Positions 1 through 10,284 of a DNA stretch of 40,517 bases are shown here, piece by piece. Source of the DNA: Gamarada debralockiae. Lineage: Eukaryota > Ascomycota > Leotiomycetes > Helotiales > Hyphodiscaceae. Each line of letters starts with the position of its first letter. The stretch's first letter is position 1. A program made the position numbers and the translations under genes. The notes beneath the pieces are model-generated. The model saw only the letters and a list, made by a program, of their open reading frames with translations. It ran no database searches and was not told where the DNA came from. Where the stretch lies: NCBI GenBank assembly GCA_002803225.1, contig NXFV01000386.1, forward strand, positions 1 through 40,517, in the 5' to 3' direction.

Positions 1-1051
1 TCGCCCAAGCACATCGCCAGAACAGGGGTCGGCATTTGACCCCATATTGCTGTTGTATGTTGTCGGCAATATGCTGGCAATAATGAGCTGCTGCAGCTTT
101 CGGGATATAGTCTGAAGCGCTATAGTAAGGCCCTTGTCTCTATCAGATATAAAGACAAAGGCCTTACTATCTATCTATTGAAAGTAATCCTTCAAGAACT
201 TGCAATACTATATCCACTACTCCTCATTCTCTGTAGGAACAAGTGCTTATGATAATGGTAAGACATTATTATTGGCATCAATTCCAACTGCTATTATAAG
301 TATTATACGGAACTTTAATCTTGTATGACAGGCATCTAAAGCTACGAATTTCCTGAGCCATCGAGAAGCCTTTTTTATAGCTACTGGAGTAAAGGCAGCT
401 GCTTGAAAGCTATTGTCATTATCCACAGTAAGGAGGCACTAGTTCTGAGGATCTGAGTCTTTTAATCGTTGCATATATTGTATTGGGGTCGGCTACGAGT
501 CAAAGTAATGAATGTATTGTTGGAGTGTGAACTGCCTAAAGAATGAAGTACATGCGCAACGCGATATTTATACTGGCCCTGCATCACGTGTTTGCGAACC
601 ACGTGCGCATAGACCACAAAACCCCACTACAATATGCTGGGAATTGTGCAAAGTAATTAGCTTCTTTGCCTTTAATTTTATCTAATAATACTTGTTTAAG
701 ACGATGAGCTTGCCGAAAGCTAATAGTATTGCTGAATCGTAGGCGCTCATTAGACTGAATCTGAGCCGGTGTCAAGGTTCTATCATCGATAAGAGAAGCT
801 TAGTGATAGTCTTTTAAAAACTATAAGGAAGATAATTGCTTATTCTTATAGTGATTAGTAGGGCTACAAGAATGAGGAATAAGAATAGTAATAACGACGC
901 CTTTCTTCTTGAGCAAAGAAGCTCGGATTCTGAATTTACAAGTAGGGTCTTTGCAAATGATAATGTGGCGGGAATGGTCTGATCGATAGACCTTATAAGA
1001 TTCTCCTTTATCAAGCACATGACGATAGATTGCCTCACGGGCGTCTTCCAT
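1..1051 (-). pseudogene. MULE (Mutator-like) transposase relic, RIP-damaged, cut by window edge
   Basis: Read on the complement, this is a decayed Mutator-like transposase. A 76-codon N-terminal piece opens at 1051 and ends near 821; it has the Cys/basic character of the FAR1/MULE N-terminal DNA-binding domain. A second open piece lies at 775-584. The catalytic core lies between about 420 and 1, with LIAVGIDANNNVLPLS, then VFISDRDKGL, then HIADNIQQQYGVKCRP, all typical of the MULE transposase domain. Several in-frame stops replace expected Trp codons (TGG to TAG or TAA), as in the stretch after ALVPTENEE. That is what G-to-A changes on the coding strand produce under RIP. The C-terminal end lies beyond base 1. 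Assignment is from memory of the family consensus. Confidence 0.8.
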
Positions 1052-1515
1052 GGTTGGAAACTGATCACTGACAGCAAGTATGATGTTGATAGTAAAGATA
1101 TTTTATCTTACAGCTTCAAAATTAGTATATAGAAGTAAAAGAGCGGTATAGATATTCAGGGTGTTATGCGAGTTATAAAAAATTAATTTGGGTGTTATGC
1201 GAGTCATTTGCCGTAATAATAAATAGTAAATAAAAGCCTAGAATTAGTGATCTTACAGGCTATTAGTTATTAAGTTATAGGCCTTTAATTGTTAAAGCTT
1301 TAAGCTTTAAACAAGTATATTGTATATGTTTTCGGCCATAATCTTGTACTTCTCAATAACTTAAGCGAGCTAAATAAAAACTCACAAGTTAGCGCATCTC
1401 TTGTAATAATAATGGAAATAGTACTAATGATAGTGAAAAATAATATAAACATCGGTGCGTAGTTAGCGGCAGTCTGCACGCTTTCGATATTCCGCAAATA
1501 TAGGCTCTTTAGCCT
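1052..1515. other. AT-rich gene-free stretch
   Basis: Strongly AT-rich DNA upstream (on the minus strand) of the MULE relic, probably the non-coding end of that element. Apart from the 15-bp direct repeat listed separately I see no gene. The only open frame (1300-1497, minus) has no recognisable content. Confidence 0.6.
1159..1204. repeat. 15-bp direct repeat next to MULE relic
   Basis: GGGTGTTATGCGAGT occurs at 1159-1173 and again at 1190-1204, 31 bp apart, separated by AT-rich sequence. It lies just outside the MULE coding relic and could be part of its terminal or subterminal repeat. No inverted partner lies inside the window, because the other element end is beyond base 1. Confidence 0.75.
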
Positions 1516-1670
1516 TGTCAGTTGAGCTGTATTTTGGGGGCGAAATATAGTGGCATTTGTAGACCTAGCTGATATCTAAGGAGCTGAAATACAGGGAGGG
1601 GCAGAGCTCTCTTATATCACAAAAGAGGGGTAAATACAGGCTATACCTGATTAGGCAATTTCAACCAACA
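1516..1670 (+). mobile_element. Solo LTR, 155-bp family, copy A
   Basis: A 155-bp element beginning TGTCAGTTGAGC and ending TTTCAACCAACA, so it has TG...CA ends and an imperfect terminal inverted repeat. It is flanked by a 5-bp target-site duplication, AGCCT at 1511-1515 and 1671-1675. A second copy with its own duplication lies at 39964-40118 in the same orientation, and a diverged copy lies on the minus strand at 18639-18791. Short length, TG...CA ends and a 5-bp duplication fit a solo LTR of a small LTR retrotransposon or TRIM. No internal coding region is visible. Confidence 0.85.
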
Positions 1671-2239
1671 AGCCTGATCTTGTTGTGCTTCACAAACTGG
1701 CTAACCCAGTTCTTCCTAACGCGGTCCCCCTAATCCCCCCAGCCAAGTTCTTAACAATATGACTGGTCGGCGGCATTCCTCGATCGGTAAGGTTATTGAT
1801 TCGCGCAATCAAGATCTCTTCATGCTCGTTGGTAAGACATTGGTGGTAAAAGAGTTGGCCTCCTTCTTGGACTTGGTAAGACCGCGAATCCGCTTTGACA
1901 GGCTAGTACGGTCGCACCTATACTTCTCAGCTGCTTTGGAATAATGTGTGAGCTCTCCTCTCTTGATTGCAGCAACAGCCGCATCAATCAGCCATATTTT
2001 GGTTTTGGTGGTGAAGCCTGAATTAGCGATTTGGTGCGGTGCGGGGATCTCGGTTAGTCGCGTTTTCTTGTGTGACTATTGCCACGACAGCACACAGAAG
2101 ATTGCACTCGATAGGAAGCAGCCTTATCCTTATCTCCACTCCTTCTCTTCCTTATCGCTTTTCCTACCATTGATTTACTAAATCCTACATCACTTGAACC
2201 TCTCCAGGCCCATTAAAACCCAGAACAGCGGCACACAAG
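1671..2239. other. Upstream region of the HET gene
   Basis: No recognisable gene. Two short open frames (1759-1944 and 1948-2181, plus) have no family resemblance. The stretch just before 2240 is pyrimidine-rich and probably holds the promoter and 5' leader of the HET gene. Confidence 0.5.
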
Positions 2240-5200
2240 ATGTCGACACCACCTCCCGAAATCCGGAGCGCTGGGACAACCGAGAAGCCTGAGAGGTCGC
2301 ACAGAGAACACAACAACCCGACATTTGAGGCGTTTCTGTTAGCTGCGCTCTCCAGAAACAAGGCCCTTGAAGCAATCCTAGATGCTTATAGAACGGCTGA
2401 AATTGAGACCGAGGAAAAGCTGCTGTCGACACCCAGCGATATCTGGAACGGCCATTTTGGATCCTTTGTAGAGCAGCTTCCGCAAGCACTCAAAGAGCAG
2501 ATCGCCGAAGAACTGAAGGGACGATTCACGCAGGACTTCACAAGCGATGTGTCCAGGCTTAATTCTAGTCACGCCTTTTCCAGTGCCCCCTTCAATGTAT
2601 CCACCGAAATTCGGTTGCTCCGCATACACCCTACGGAAGACACGTCTTCTGTCATTGAGTGCGACATTGAATCGGTTTCCATTTACAGGAATCCGATGCC
2701 TGTTTATGAAGCTCTATCCTTTGTTTCAGGAGACGATGGCGAGTTTGGAAACATTCAAATCGGTGAACGCAATGTGCAGGTCACAATGACCCTTGAATCT
2801 GCACTTCGCCAGTTACGAGAGAAGGAGCGGATTCGCTCACTTTGGATTGGACAATTGTGTGTCCAAGATCGAAATGCGTTCGAACATGTTCATACCTTAA
2901 AACATTTCAGGTTGATCCACAAGATAGCCCAGAGGGTGATTATCTGGATTGGAGGTGAATCAAGGGCCACCAAAGACGGAATGAGATTTGTAAAGGAGCT
3001 AGCTGAAGCTCTCAATGATGGAGAGGATGCAGAGTCTCGCAATGGGATCCTTGCTAGTCTCGTCAGTGATGTATCACGCTCTCGTTGGGAGGCTTTACAG
3101 GAGCTACTGAGGAGACCTTGGTGGGCATGCTTCCGCATTCTTCGTGATTATGTTGTATCACTTAGAACTGTAGTGCAATGTGGAGAGGAGGAGGTCCCCT
3201 TTCATAGATTCACGCAGGTTTTCTCGTTATTATCCAATTCCCAGATGTATTTGGATCTGATCGACCCGGATTGCCATGCATGGTTTGAAGGCTTATTAGC
3301 TCGCATACTTCACCACATTAACTTCTCGGATGAGGATGTAACGACTGAGTATAAGCCGTTAGTTACTGTAACCGAAGCAATTGCTACTGGATTTGAGTAC
3401 ATGTTCTTCGAACGGCAGGATCCAGCTCTCTGTATTTTTGGATTTCCCGAAGGCTTAAATCGCGTTAGCAGGCTGATGAACATCCTAAGCATGAACCTTG
3501 CTGCAAAGCAGACACATGAAAAACGAACGAGGACACTGAAACTGGCAAACCAAGCGCAATTCGACAGAGTTCTCGAAAGCACTCGAGTGCTAGGCACACC
3601 ATCTGCCGAGGAAGAGGTAATCCGTGAGCTGGCACGGGGATTGGGTGACCTGAAGATAGGGGAAAATGACGCAGCGGGCTCAGAAATTCGAGAGATGCCG
3701 CAGCCCAATGAAAAAATTACGACGTTCTGGTTGCGTGTATTCCGTGCATTCGCAACCCGAAATCGGGATCCAGCCAGCGTGCACACTCTGACCACAGCGA
3801 TCTCTTGGCTGGAGAAACGATCTGGGAATACCACAACCCCTGGTTCCTCTGGAAGTTCTCCAAGTATTCCATCTGCTACGCAGTCTATCTATCAGTACGA
3901 AAGTTTGAGGTTAGAGCCTGACACATACGACGTGAGGCTGGTGCTACTCTACCCTAGTCGCGATGCCTCGTCCGACATTCGTTGCGACGTAGTCAACATC
4001 GACCTCGGGGGGTTCCTATCCCTGAATATCCAGCGGTTTCCGTACACAGCGCTTTCTTATGTGTGCGGAGAACGTGATCCTTCTACGACGGTCTCCCTCC
4101 ATGGCATCCGAAAAGAAGTGTATCCAAACCTCTTGACTGCTTTACGATACTTGCGGGATTCAAATGACATCAGCTTGCTCTGGATTGATGCCCTCTGTAT
4201 CGACCAAGGCAACGTTAAGGAGAAAAACATTCAGATTCAGTTGATGAGCCTATTGTATTCGAAAGCCGCAAGCGTATTGATATGGCTGGGGGATAACGAG
4301 GCTGAAGGCAAGCCTGCTTTGCAGTACCTTACGCACCACGAGGATACCAAGAAAACGTTACTTCATCGCATGAACTTGGATCCTAGGATCGGTAGAATGA
4401 CTCATCGCGTAGCTGATTTCGCCTTCAGCCAGACGGGTTTACCCGCCTTGAGGAAACTCATGCACGCTGAATATTGGAGTCGGGTGTGGACTATACAGGA
4501 GGTCATTTTAGCTGCCAATGATCCCGTCATCGTTGTCGGCTCTTATGCAGCGAGATTCTACCCTCTGGTGAACATGTTTAAGTCGTGGCAGTATATTATT
4601 GGAGAAGGTAGCGGTTTTGAGGAGTACAATCGACAAGAATCAATTCGACAAATCAGTGATGCATATTTGAATCGAAATGGTTCCGAAGACGGCACTACAA
4701 TGACCCTGTTTGATGGCCTCTTGCTGACACGGAATCGTTTCGCGAAAATGAGCCATGATTACATTTTCGGGATCCTCGGAATTGTCAATATAGAGGGTAC
4801 ATCAATAAAGCCTGATTACAGAGCGTCTGTTTTCTCACTGTTCAAGGCAGCCTTCGAAACCATTCTCAAACAAGAATGTAATCTAGATGTCCTGAGTGCT
4901 TGCAAAGTGGCAAACGGGCTCACTGAGTCAGACGAGCTGCACGAATCTCGAACCACCTCACACGGCATCGCGGAAGGAAGATCATGGCCATCATGGCTGC
5001 CAGACTGGTCTTTTAAACCATCCATTCTGAATCTAGATCGCGGAATAACATGGTCTATCCTGCTCAGCCCTGAGGGAAGAGACAAATACACTGCTACAGC
5101 AGGAACCAAACCAATGATCAGCCTACTGGAAGATGAATATCTGATGTCTGTATGTGGTATTGACTTCGAGGCAGTGTCAGTAGCGTCGAGTAATACGTGG

Positions 5201-5890
5201 CCAGAAGATGTGGAGAGTGACTGGGCATTGTTCTCACAATACGCACACACAAGCAACTTCTATGGCAGCGTGGAAGAACGTTGGAGGGCGTTTCAGCAGG
5301 TAGCAGTCTTTGCACAATACGACGAAGATGATGACCAAGAGAGAGGAGAAGTTTCATTCATGGCTATGAACTTCAAATTGACATTTGAGAAAGCCAAGGA
5401 GCTTGATAATGCCATTAGTTTGAGCCTAGGGGCTGATACGCTTGATCATGACAGCCAGGTCTCAGTTCCGGGTGACCATGAGCAGAGTATTTCAAATGCG
5501 GACAGCCCTGAGCACGGTACATCTGATGCAAATACTGCAGGGCTTTTCGCGACAAACGACGCCCAACAGGATAATGCAAACGAGATGGACCCTCCTGTAG
5601 TAAGAAATCAGTCTCACGAACGGTTTCGTAGTGACAAGGACCTGTGGCCTTCTGGGGTATCATGTTCCAAGTATCCTAGCAGATTCATCATCACAAGCCA
5701 GGGCCATGTTGGGCGAGGGCCAATATCGACACAGGCGGGAGATCAGGTGATTTTCATCCTGGGAGCAAAGGTACCGTTTTTGGTGCGACAAAACACGCAA
5801 ACAAAGAACTATATCCTCCTTGGGGAAAGCTGTGAGACCCCCTGTCTTGTGCCATACAGCTATTTTATTCTGACGCATTCTCCCATCTAG
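2240..5890 (+). CDS. Tandem HET-domain protein (heterokaryon-incompatibility type)
   Basis: Intronless 1216-aa frame; ATG at 2240 follows ACAAG and is the first Met of the frame. It contains two HET modules (PF06985 type). The first, residues about 155-240, has YEALSF (156-161), LWIGQLCVQD (201-210) and IIWIG (234-238). The second, about 600-690, has YTALSYVCGE (602-611), LWIDALCIDQ (647-656) and VLIWLG. The second matches the family consensus; the first has replaced WIDAxCINQ by WIGQLCVQ, losing the conserved Asp, and looks degenerate. The C-terminal end (VGRGPISTQAGDQVIFILG) is the usual HET-protein tail. Known role of the family: triggering cell death after fusion of genetically different hyphae, though many members have no tested function. 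No partner domain such as NACHT or WD40 is present. It is intact, unlike the relics around it. Confidence 0.95.
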   Translation: MSTPPPEIRSAGTTEKPERSHREHNNPTFEAFLLAALSRNKALEAILDAYRTAEIETEEKLLSTPSDIWNGHFGSFVEQLPQALKEQIAEELKGRFTQDFTSDVSRLNSSHAFSSAPFNVSTEIRLLRIHPTEDTSSVIECDIESVSIYRNPMPVYEALSFVSGDDGEFGNIQIGERNVQVTMTLESALRQLREKERIRSLWIGQLCVQDRNAFEHVHTLKHFRLIHKIAQRVIIWIGGESRATKDGMRFVKELAEALNDGEDAESRNGILASLVSDVSRSRWEALQELLRRPWWACFRILRDYVVSLRTVVQCGEEEVPFHRFTQVFSLLSNSQMYLDLIDPDCHAWFEGLLARILHHINFSDEDVTTEYKPLVTVTEAIATGFEYMFFERQDPALCIFGFPEGLNRVSRLMNILSMNLAAKQTHEKRTRTLKLANQAQFDRVLESTRVLGTPSAEEEVIRELARGLGDLKIGENDAAGSEIREMPQPNEKITTFWLRVFRAFATRNRDPASVHTLTTAISWLEKRSGNTTTPGSSGSSPSIPSATQSIYQYESLRLEPDTYDVRLVLLYPSRDASSDIRCDVVNIDLGGFLSLNIQRFPYTALSYVCGERDPSTTVSLHGIRKEVYPNLLTALRYLRDSNDISLLWIDALCIDQGNVKEKNIQIQLMSLLYSKAASVLIWLGDNEAEGKPALQYLTHHEDTKKTLLHRMNLDPRIGRMTHRVADFAFSQTGLPALRKLMHAEYWSRVWTIQEVILAANDPVIVVGSYAARFYPLVNMFKSWQYIIGEGSGFEEYNRQESIRQISDAYLNRNGSEDGTTMTLFDGLLLTRNRFAKMSHDYIFGILGIVNIEGTSIKPDYRASVFSLFKAAFETILKQECNLDVLSACKVANGLTESDELHESRTTSHGIAEGRSWPSWLPDWSFKPSILNLDRGITWSILLSPEGRDKYTATAGTKPMISLLEDEYLMSVCGIDFEAVSVASSNTWPEDVESDWALFSQYAHTSNFYGSVEERWRAFQQVAVFAQYDEDDDQERGEVSFMAMNFKLTFEKAKELDNAISLSLGADTLDHDSQVSVPGDHEQSISNADSPEHGTSDANTAGLFATNDAQQDNANEMDPPVVRNQSHERFRSDKDLWPSGVSCSKYPSRFIITSQGHVGRGPISTQAGDQVIFILGAKVPFLVRQNTQTKNYILLGESCETPCLVPYSYFILTHSPI

Positions 5891-6450
5891 ATATACACGG
5901 ACTCATGCAAGGTGAAGCAATGGGCGATAACGAACCTCATACCAAAGAATTCATTTTCGAGTAGATGAGGTATTGCTGCAACTGTTAAATATCTGAACAT
6001 CTAAACTAGATGTGAGTAAATATCACAGCAAGTAATCGGTTTTTTTATGCTTTGCATCTTTTCAGGTTTGACGAGAACTCGCTTATCCCACCTACCCTTG
6101 AAAAATTGAGGCCATGTACAGTATAAGGCTATGACCTTTAGGAGAGGAACCGCAAATTTAATTGAAGCGAGGGACAGCTCCCCGCACACATGTTCTATAT
6201 ACAATCTCTGAAACCTTTACATTCTTACATTCTATTCTAACGAGTCAACATGGAGGCATGAGTTAGTGGTTAGACTTGACAGGAACATTTTCTCTGGAAT
6301 AAAGATCAGGGCACATGGAAAAATCGAGGGCGGCGTAGGGATGATAATGTGCATGGTGTTAGCTGATCTGGAGAGGTGTGGCAGGCGTGGTGTGGTGCAA
6401 AGGTAGAGGTCGGGATGGTATTACTGGACTGAGCGATGCTGGGTCATAGT
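5891..6450. other. Intergenic, 3' of the HET gene
   Basis: No gene recognised. It holds the probable 3' UTR of the HET gene and unassigned sequence up to the decayed transporter. The minus-strand open frame 6001-6204 looks like chance. Confidence 0.5.
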
Positions 6451-7630
6451 TCACCGCCCGCCCGATCGAGGTTTCGTCTTCAAGCGCCATTTCGCATTTG
6501 GATTGTCCCTCCAAAGGCAGCTGGGTTTCTCAGCAATGACTCGGAAAGTCCAGAGGAAAGCAGGGGGGAGACGTATAAGAACGCAGCACCCCAGCAAAAG
6601 CTCACGATTATGATCTTTCCAGACCGACAACATGCCATTGACGATCACTGCTCCAAGAGCAACACCAAATCCCGTTCCAAGTGCCTTCGTACCAATCTCC
6701 AAAGGCGTAGGTTCATACACATCTTAATATGTCAGAGGAAAGAAGTTCAAGAGGGAATAGAAATTCATCCCTGGGACAAACGCAATACCGAAAGTCAGCG
6801 CCACCATACATTGACCAGCGAATATTTCTCCAGGTACAATGGGGAATTTTGCGCCTTTCTATTCCCATACGATAAAAGAGCGATGAGGAGGATTCCGATG
6901 ATGAGCGCGCAGAGAACGTAGGCACTTGTTCAGGGATGGGTGTAGTCTCCTGCTTGAAGTTCTACCAGGCTGAGGATTTGTCATTGAGAATTGGCGTGAG
7001 GAGCAGGGGAAGTAGGGAAGATGACTACAAATCAGGCCAACGATAGACAAAGGAAGCCCCCAGATAACAAATCTTGTTGGCGATGTTCATCTTGGTGAGA
7101 TTTGCCGGCCGTACTCTCTTTGGAAAGTAGGTAAAGGCAGCTCCGAGAAATGCGAATTCATTGAGTATGCAATCCAGAAACCAGCACCAGATTTCGTGTG
7201 TTGTGGAAGAAACTTACGGTGGGATCCATATGCCCCACCTCCAGGTAGCGTATCTGGAGAAGTACTGTGTATATGTCACATACGGACAAAATGGAAGGAT
7301 CCTGGCCGTACAACTCCCGGGAGGATGCCGCGCTTATTAACAGGAACGATTTCAGCGACGCTACAAAACAATTGTCAGAGAGTTAATATGCTTTCAGTTA
7401 CCTTTATTTGACTTACCCAGTTAATGCAGTCAGTTCCCTATACCTGCTCCCGCACCAGCCAAAGCCATCCCAGGGACGGCTTGCCCAAAGGTGTGAGTCC
7501 ATCCAACAAGAGCGACTACGACCATGAGAAGAAGGCGTCCCATGAGATAAATATATCGACGACCCATAAGATGAAGATATCCAGAGAATGGAGCAGTGGA
7601 GTCGAAGCGACAACAAGCGACTGGAAGCAA
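6451..7630 (-). pseudogene. TRI12-type MFS transporter pseudogene
   Basis: Several minus-strand frames, in the right order, match a fungal trichothecene-efflux-pump-like MFS protein (PF06609 type, a plasma-membrane multi-TM drug/metabolite exporter). From 7630 downward: GYLHLMGRRYIYL, then a helix ending TFGQAVPGMALAGAGAGIG; AEIVPVNKRG after a relic intron at 7416-7361 (gtaagt...tgtag, 56 nt); SAYVLCALIIGILLIALL near 6900; and FGVALGAVIVNGMLSVWKDH near 6640. A missing base just after AGAGAGIG breaks the frame before the intron, an in-frame stop follows the next segment, and frame changes continue downstream. The N-terminal helices and most of the C-terminal half are missing. The gene is dead. 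Family assignment is from the order and spelling of these segments. Confidence 0.75.
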
Positions 7631-8273
7631 AGATTTTTTTTTTCAGCGGCACCGTATCTTCAACGATGAAATCTGAGCGTGCCACCTATGAAGTAGAGTG
7701 GGATTTGAGATCCTTGGAAATGTTAACTCCTTATTGCTGCCATGGACAGTGCGGCAGAGAATAACGTGTTCCAATTGGTATTTAAAGATATAAAGCGGGA
7801 TTAAGGGTTGGTAATTGTTCCAACATTTTAGGACATAGACATAACTATTGTCATAAAGCTTTGATGAAATAGAAATGTAGGACAACAGCAATGCAAATAA
7901 GCGTCTATTCTTGGGTACAGACCATTTTCCGTCTTTTTCTTCTTCCAGTTCTTCTTGGGCTTCGGTGGAGGTGGTGCTTGTGCTTGAGGTGCTACCGAAG
8001 ACGACGTGGCTCTTATGGACTCGACGACTCCTCCGCATGCCCTCGCCGTCTCTACTAACCATGTTGTGAATTGAGTGGTCCCTGCTTTGTGTGCGCTTCT
8101 TGTACGTGTTATTAGATGCCATGAATGACATGGCACCAATTGGACTTTTGCAATAATTAGGAAGTTGAAAATCGGGGATCCTGGTAGATGGACGTTGGAT
8201 TTTGGCTCCGAGGATGCAAGGGCTCAGTTCGAATGAGGTCGAAAGAATGGCGCTGACTAAGCTAGATGACCTA
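7631..8273. other. Unassigned stretch between MFS relic and Tc1 element
   Basis: Minus-strand open frames at 7643-8131 and 7828-8139 contain low-complexity Ser/Thr/Glu- or Pro/Lys-rich runs. They might be remnants of the cytosolic N-terminus of the MFS gene, but nothing specific supports that. The TA at 8272-8273 is the target dinucleotide of the adjoining Tc1/mariner element. Confidence 0.4.
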
Positions 8274-9751
8274 CCTCACCAGGGGGGTGCAGAATCTCGT
8301 GAGACACTAAAAATTAAGCGAATGTTGTGATAACTTCGAAACCTAGATTTTACATTTCAATCAACATGCAAAATGGCCCCCTCAACTCGCTCTACAAAAC
8401 GCGCCTTTACTCCTGAAGATACTTCTGAACTCTGTGAAGCTTCTACGCGCAAAAGAACCAGGTTCTTTGACGCCTTCGACGAACAGCACGAGCATGAATC
8501 TCTAAGGTCGATCGCGGAGGATAAACACGTCGACAAACAAAGCGCGTCCAGATGGCTCAAAGAACGTGAGGCTATAGGGTCCCCAGCATATCGGCGGAGT
8601 CGCAGGAGGATGAAGAAGCCTGGGCCAAAGTCAAAAATCACAAAAGAGCAGTGCAAGATGCTCGTTTCGCCGTCTAGAAATCCAGTCCGGGACTAGCTAT
8701 ATAAGGTATAGATGGAGTACCACTATATCGAGGGATCCACACGCCAATTAAAGAGGAGGCTCAAGGCAGAGACTAAGGGAGGTCGGCGCTATAAGCAGGC
8801 ATACGTACGGAAGAAGATATCAAATAAGAATCTCCAGGAACGGACAAGTTACGGCTCAACGAATAAGGACAAGACAATCGACAGTTTCTGGCAATATATC
8901 TTCTTTACGGACGAGGCACATATTGACCCTTCTTCTTGTACTTAAGGCTAGATTCTACGAGAGGAAGGACATCGTTTAGACCCTGAAAACATTCAACAGC
9001 GGCCGGAGAAGATTGGAGTCAAGCTACACATTGTAGCATAGTGCAACTGGCATGCGAAAGCCGATAAATTAGAGTTTTATAACGATGAAAACGACTTAGT
9101 TATCAAACCTAAGAAGCCTCCGAAGCCACGCACAAGGAAATATGAGACACTAGAGGAATATCAGGTCGGAATTAATGAGTGGGAAGCGTCCATTAGTCAT
9201 GACAAGGAGGCCAAGCCTAAGGGCAATTCTATGACCCAGAAGTACTATTGCGAGCGTCTACTTCCTATCTATATCGACGCTATTCACAAGGCTCGATCTA
9301 CGGACGAAGGATGGCCGAGTCCTTGGGTTTTGCAAGAGGATAATGATAGCTCGCACGGTTACAAGAAACCAGGCCTTGCGCAACGCATCAAAGCAGCTAA
9401 TTGGGTTGATACCTTAGTTCACCCTGCGCAATCACTAGATCTGAACCCAATGGAGGCTTGTTGGAATATTCTAAAGGTTCGAATGCGCCGGCGCATTTGG
9501 AGGTCTCTAGAGGAGCTAAAAGAGGTGTTGCAGGATAAATGGAGTAAGATTACGATGACAGAAGTTCGCGCGTGTATCGCAGAGATGCCTGAGCGATGTA
9601 AATCACTAGAAAAAAACAGGTGGTTTGCCTATTAAGAGCGATTTGTGGTGATATAGAGTAGAAAATTGATCATTTTGACCCTTATTTTGGTGATCCGGCA
9701 GATTTTCGGCTGTCTCACGAGACTAGACTAGGCACCCCCTGGTGCCTGGTG
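8274..9751 (+). mobile_element. Tc1/mariner element, full length, inactivated
   Basis: About 1.48 kb, bounded by TA on both sides (8272-8273 and 9752-9753). The ends are inverted. CACCAGGGGGGTGC near 8278 pairs with the complement of GCACCCCCTGGTG at 9732-9744, and TCTCGTGAGAC at 8295-8305 pairs with GTCTCACGAGA at 9712-9722. The left and right terminal repeats differ in detail, with a short extra stretch at the right end. The single internal gene is a transposase with stop codons (next entry). TA flanks, inverted ends and one DDE transposase place it in the Tc1/mariner superfamily. Confidence 0.88.
8373..9635 (+). pseudogene. Tc1/mariner-type DDE transposase, five in-frame stops
   Basis: One continuous 421-codon frame from ATG 8373 to TAA 9633, with no frameshift, interrupted by five stops: TAG 8694, TAG 8709, TAA 8943, TAG 8949 and TAG 9039. 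The N-terminal part, about 100 residues, is basic and helix-turn-helix-like. Catalytic motifs are FFTDEAHIDP (first Asp), VLQEDNDSSHG (second Asp) and SLDLNPMEACW (Glu). The gap between the second Asp and the Glu is 37 residues, so DD37E. The stops can be explained by C-to-T or G-to-A changes of Gln, Trp or Arg codons, as expected from RIP. Codons outside the stops remain protein-like, so inactivation is probably recent relative to the nearby MFS relic. Confidence 0.9.
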
Positions 9752-9755
9752 TAGT

Positions 9756-10034
9756 TGAAAAAATATACCTCAAATTTGGGGCATTCACACACAGAGCCAA
9801 TGACCTTCTTCATTTTCCTGAGTTCCTTCCTCCGCTCTTCAAATTTTGTGCCAATGGCAAATCTTTCTCAATACTCAACTTTCATACTACCAGTTTTCGA
9901 TATCTGGTCTAACGTGCGATTTAGAGCATCCAATTCCTCCCAAAGACGCCGAACCCTCCTGTCACTTCCAGAAATAGCAAGAAGAGCCTGAAGAAAGCGT
10001 GGATTCACCCATGGACTCCCGAGCTGCTTTTAAG
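9756..10034 (-). pseudogene. Coding-like fragment of unknown family
   Basis: On the complement, immediately beside the Tc1 insertion, one frame reads PWVNPRFLQALLAIS, then RRLWEELDALNRTLDQISKT, one stop, then FAIGTKFEERRKELRKMKKV. This is a helical, charge-patterned stretch that looks like real protein rather than chance. Upstream (toward 10120) another frame carries HMKKFKKYLK, suggesting a frameshift. I do not recognise the family. It may be the remains of a host gene that the transposon entered. Confidence 0.35.
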
Positions 10035-10276
10035 ATACTTCTTGAATTTCTTCATATGCAAGTTGTTAGATACGGGTGGGGAGTTTTTCCAGGTCTTGGG
10101 GGAATGTAACCCGAGATATTCTGCCTTCACCAGCCAATCAAATTGCTGCCCGCGAATGTGGGGTAATCGATCGCCAACAAAGAATCACAACAGAAGAAAA
10201 ACCGCACCCCCGATGTGTACGATGAACCTTATCTTCCCTTGATCCTTACGGACCCCCTCGTTCCTGCCAAGCATTC

Positions 10277-10284
10277 TATAAATA
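10277..10284 (+). promoter_or_regulatory. TATA box of the SDR gene
   Basis: TATAAATA lies 172 bp before the SDR start codon and is followed by a CT-rich tract (about 10303-10340), the usual arrangement around fungal transcription starts. Confidence 0.5.

Noticed and set aside
1759..2181. Two short open frames upstream of the HET gene
   Set aside because: No family resemblance, and the region more likely serves as promoter and leader.
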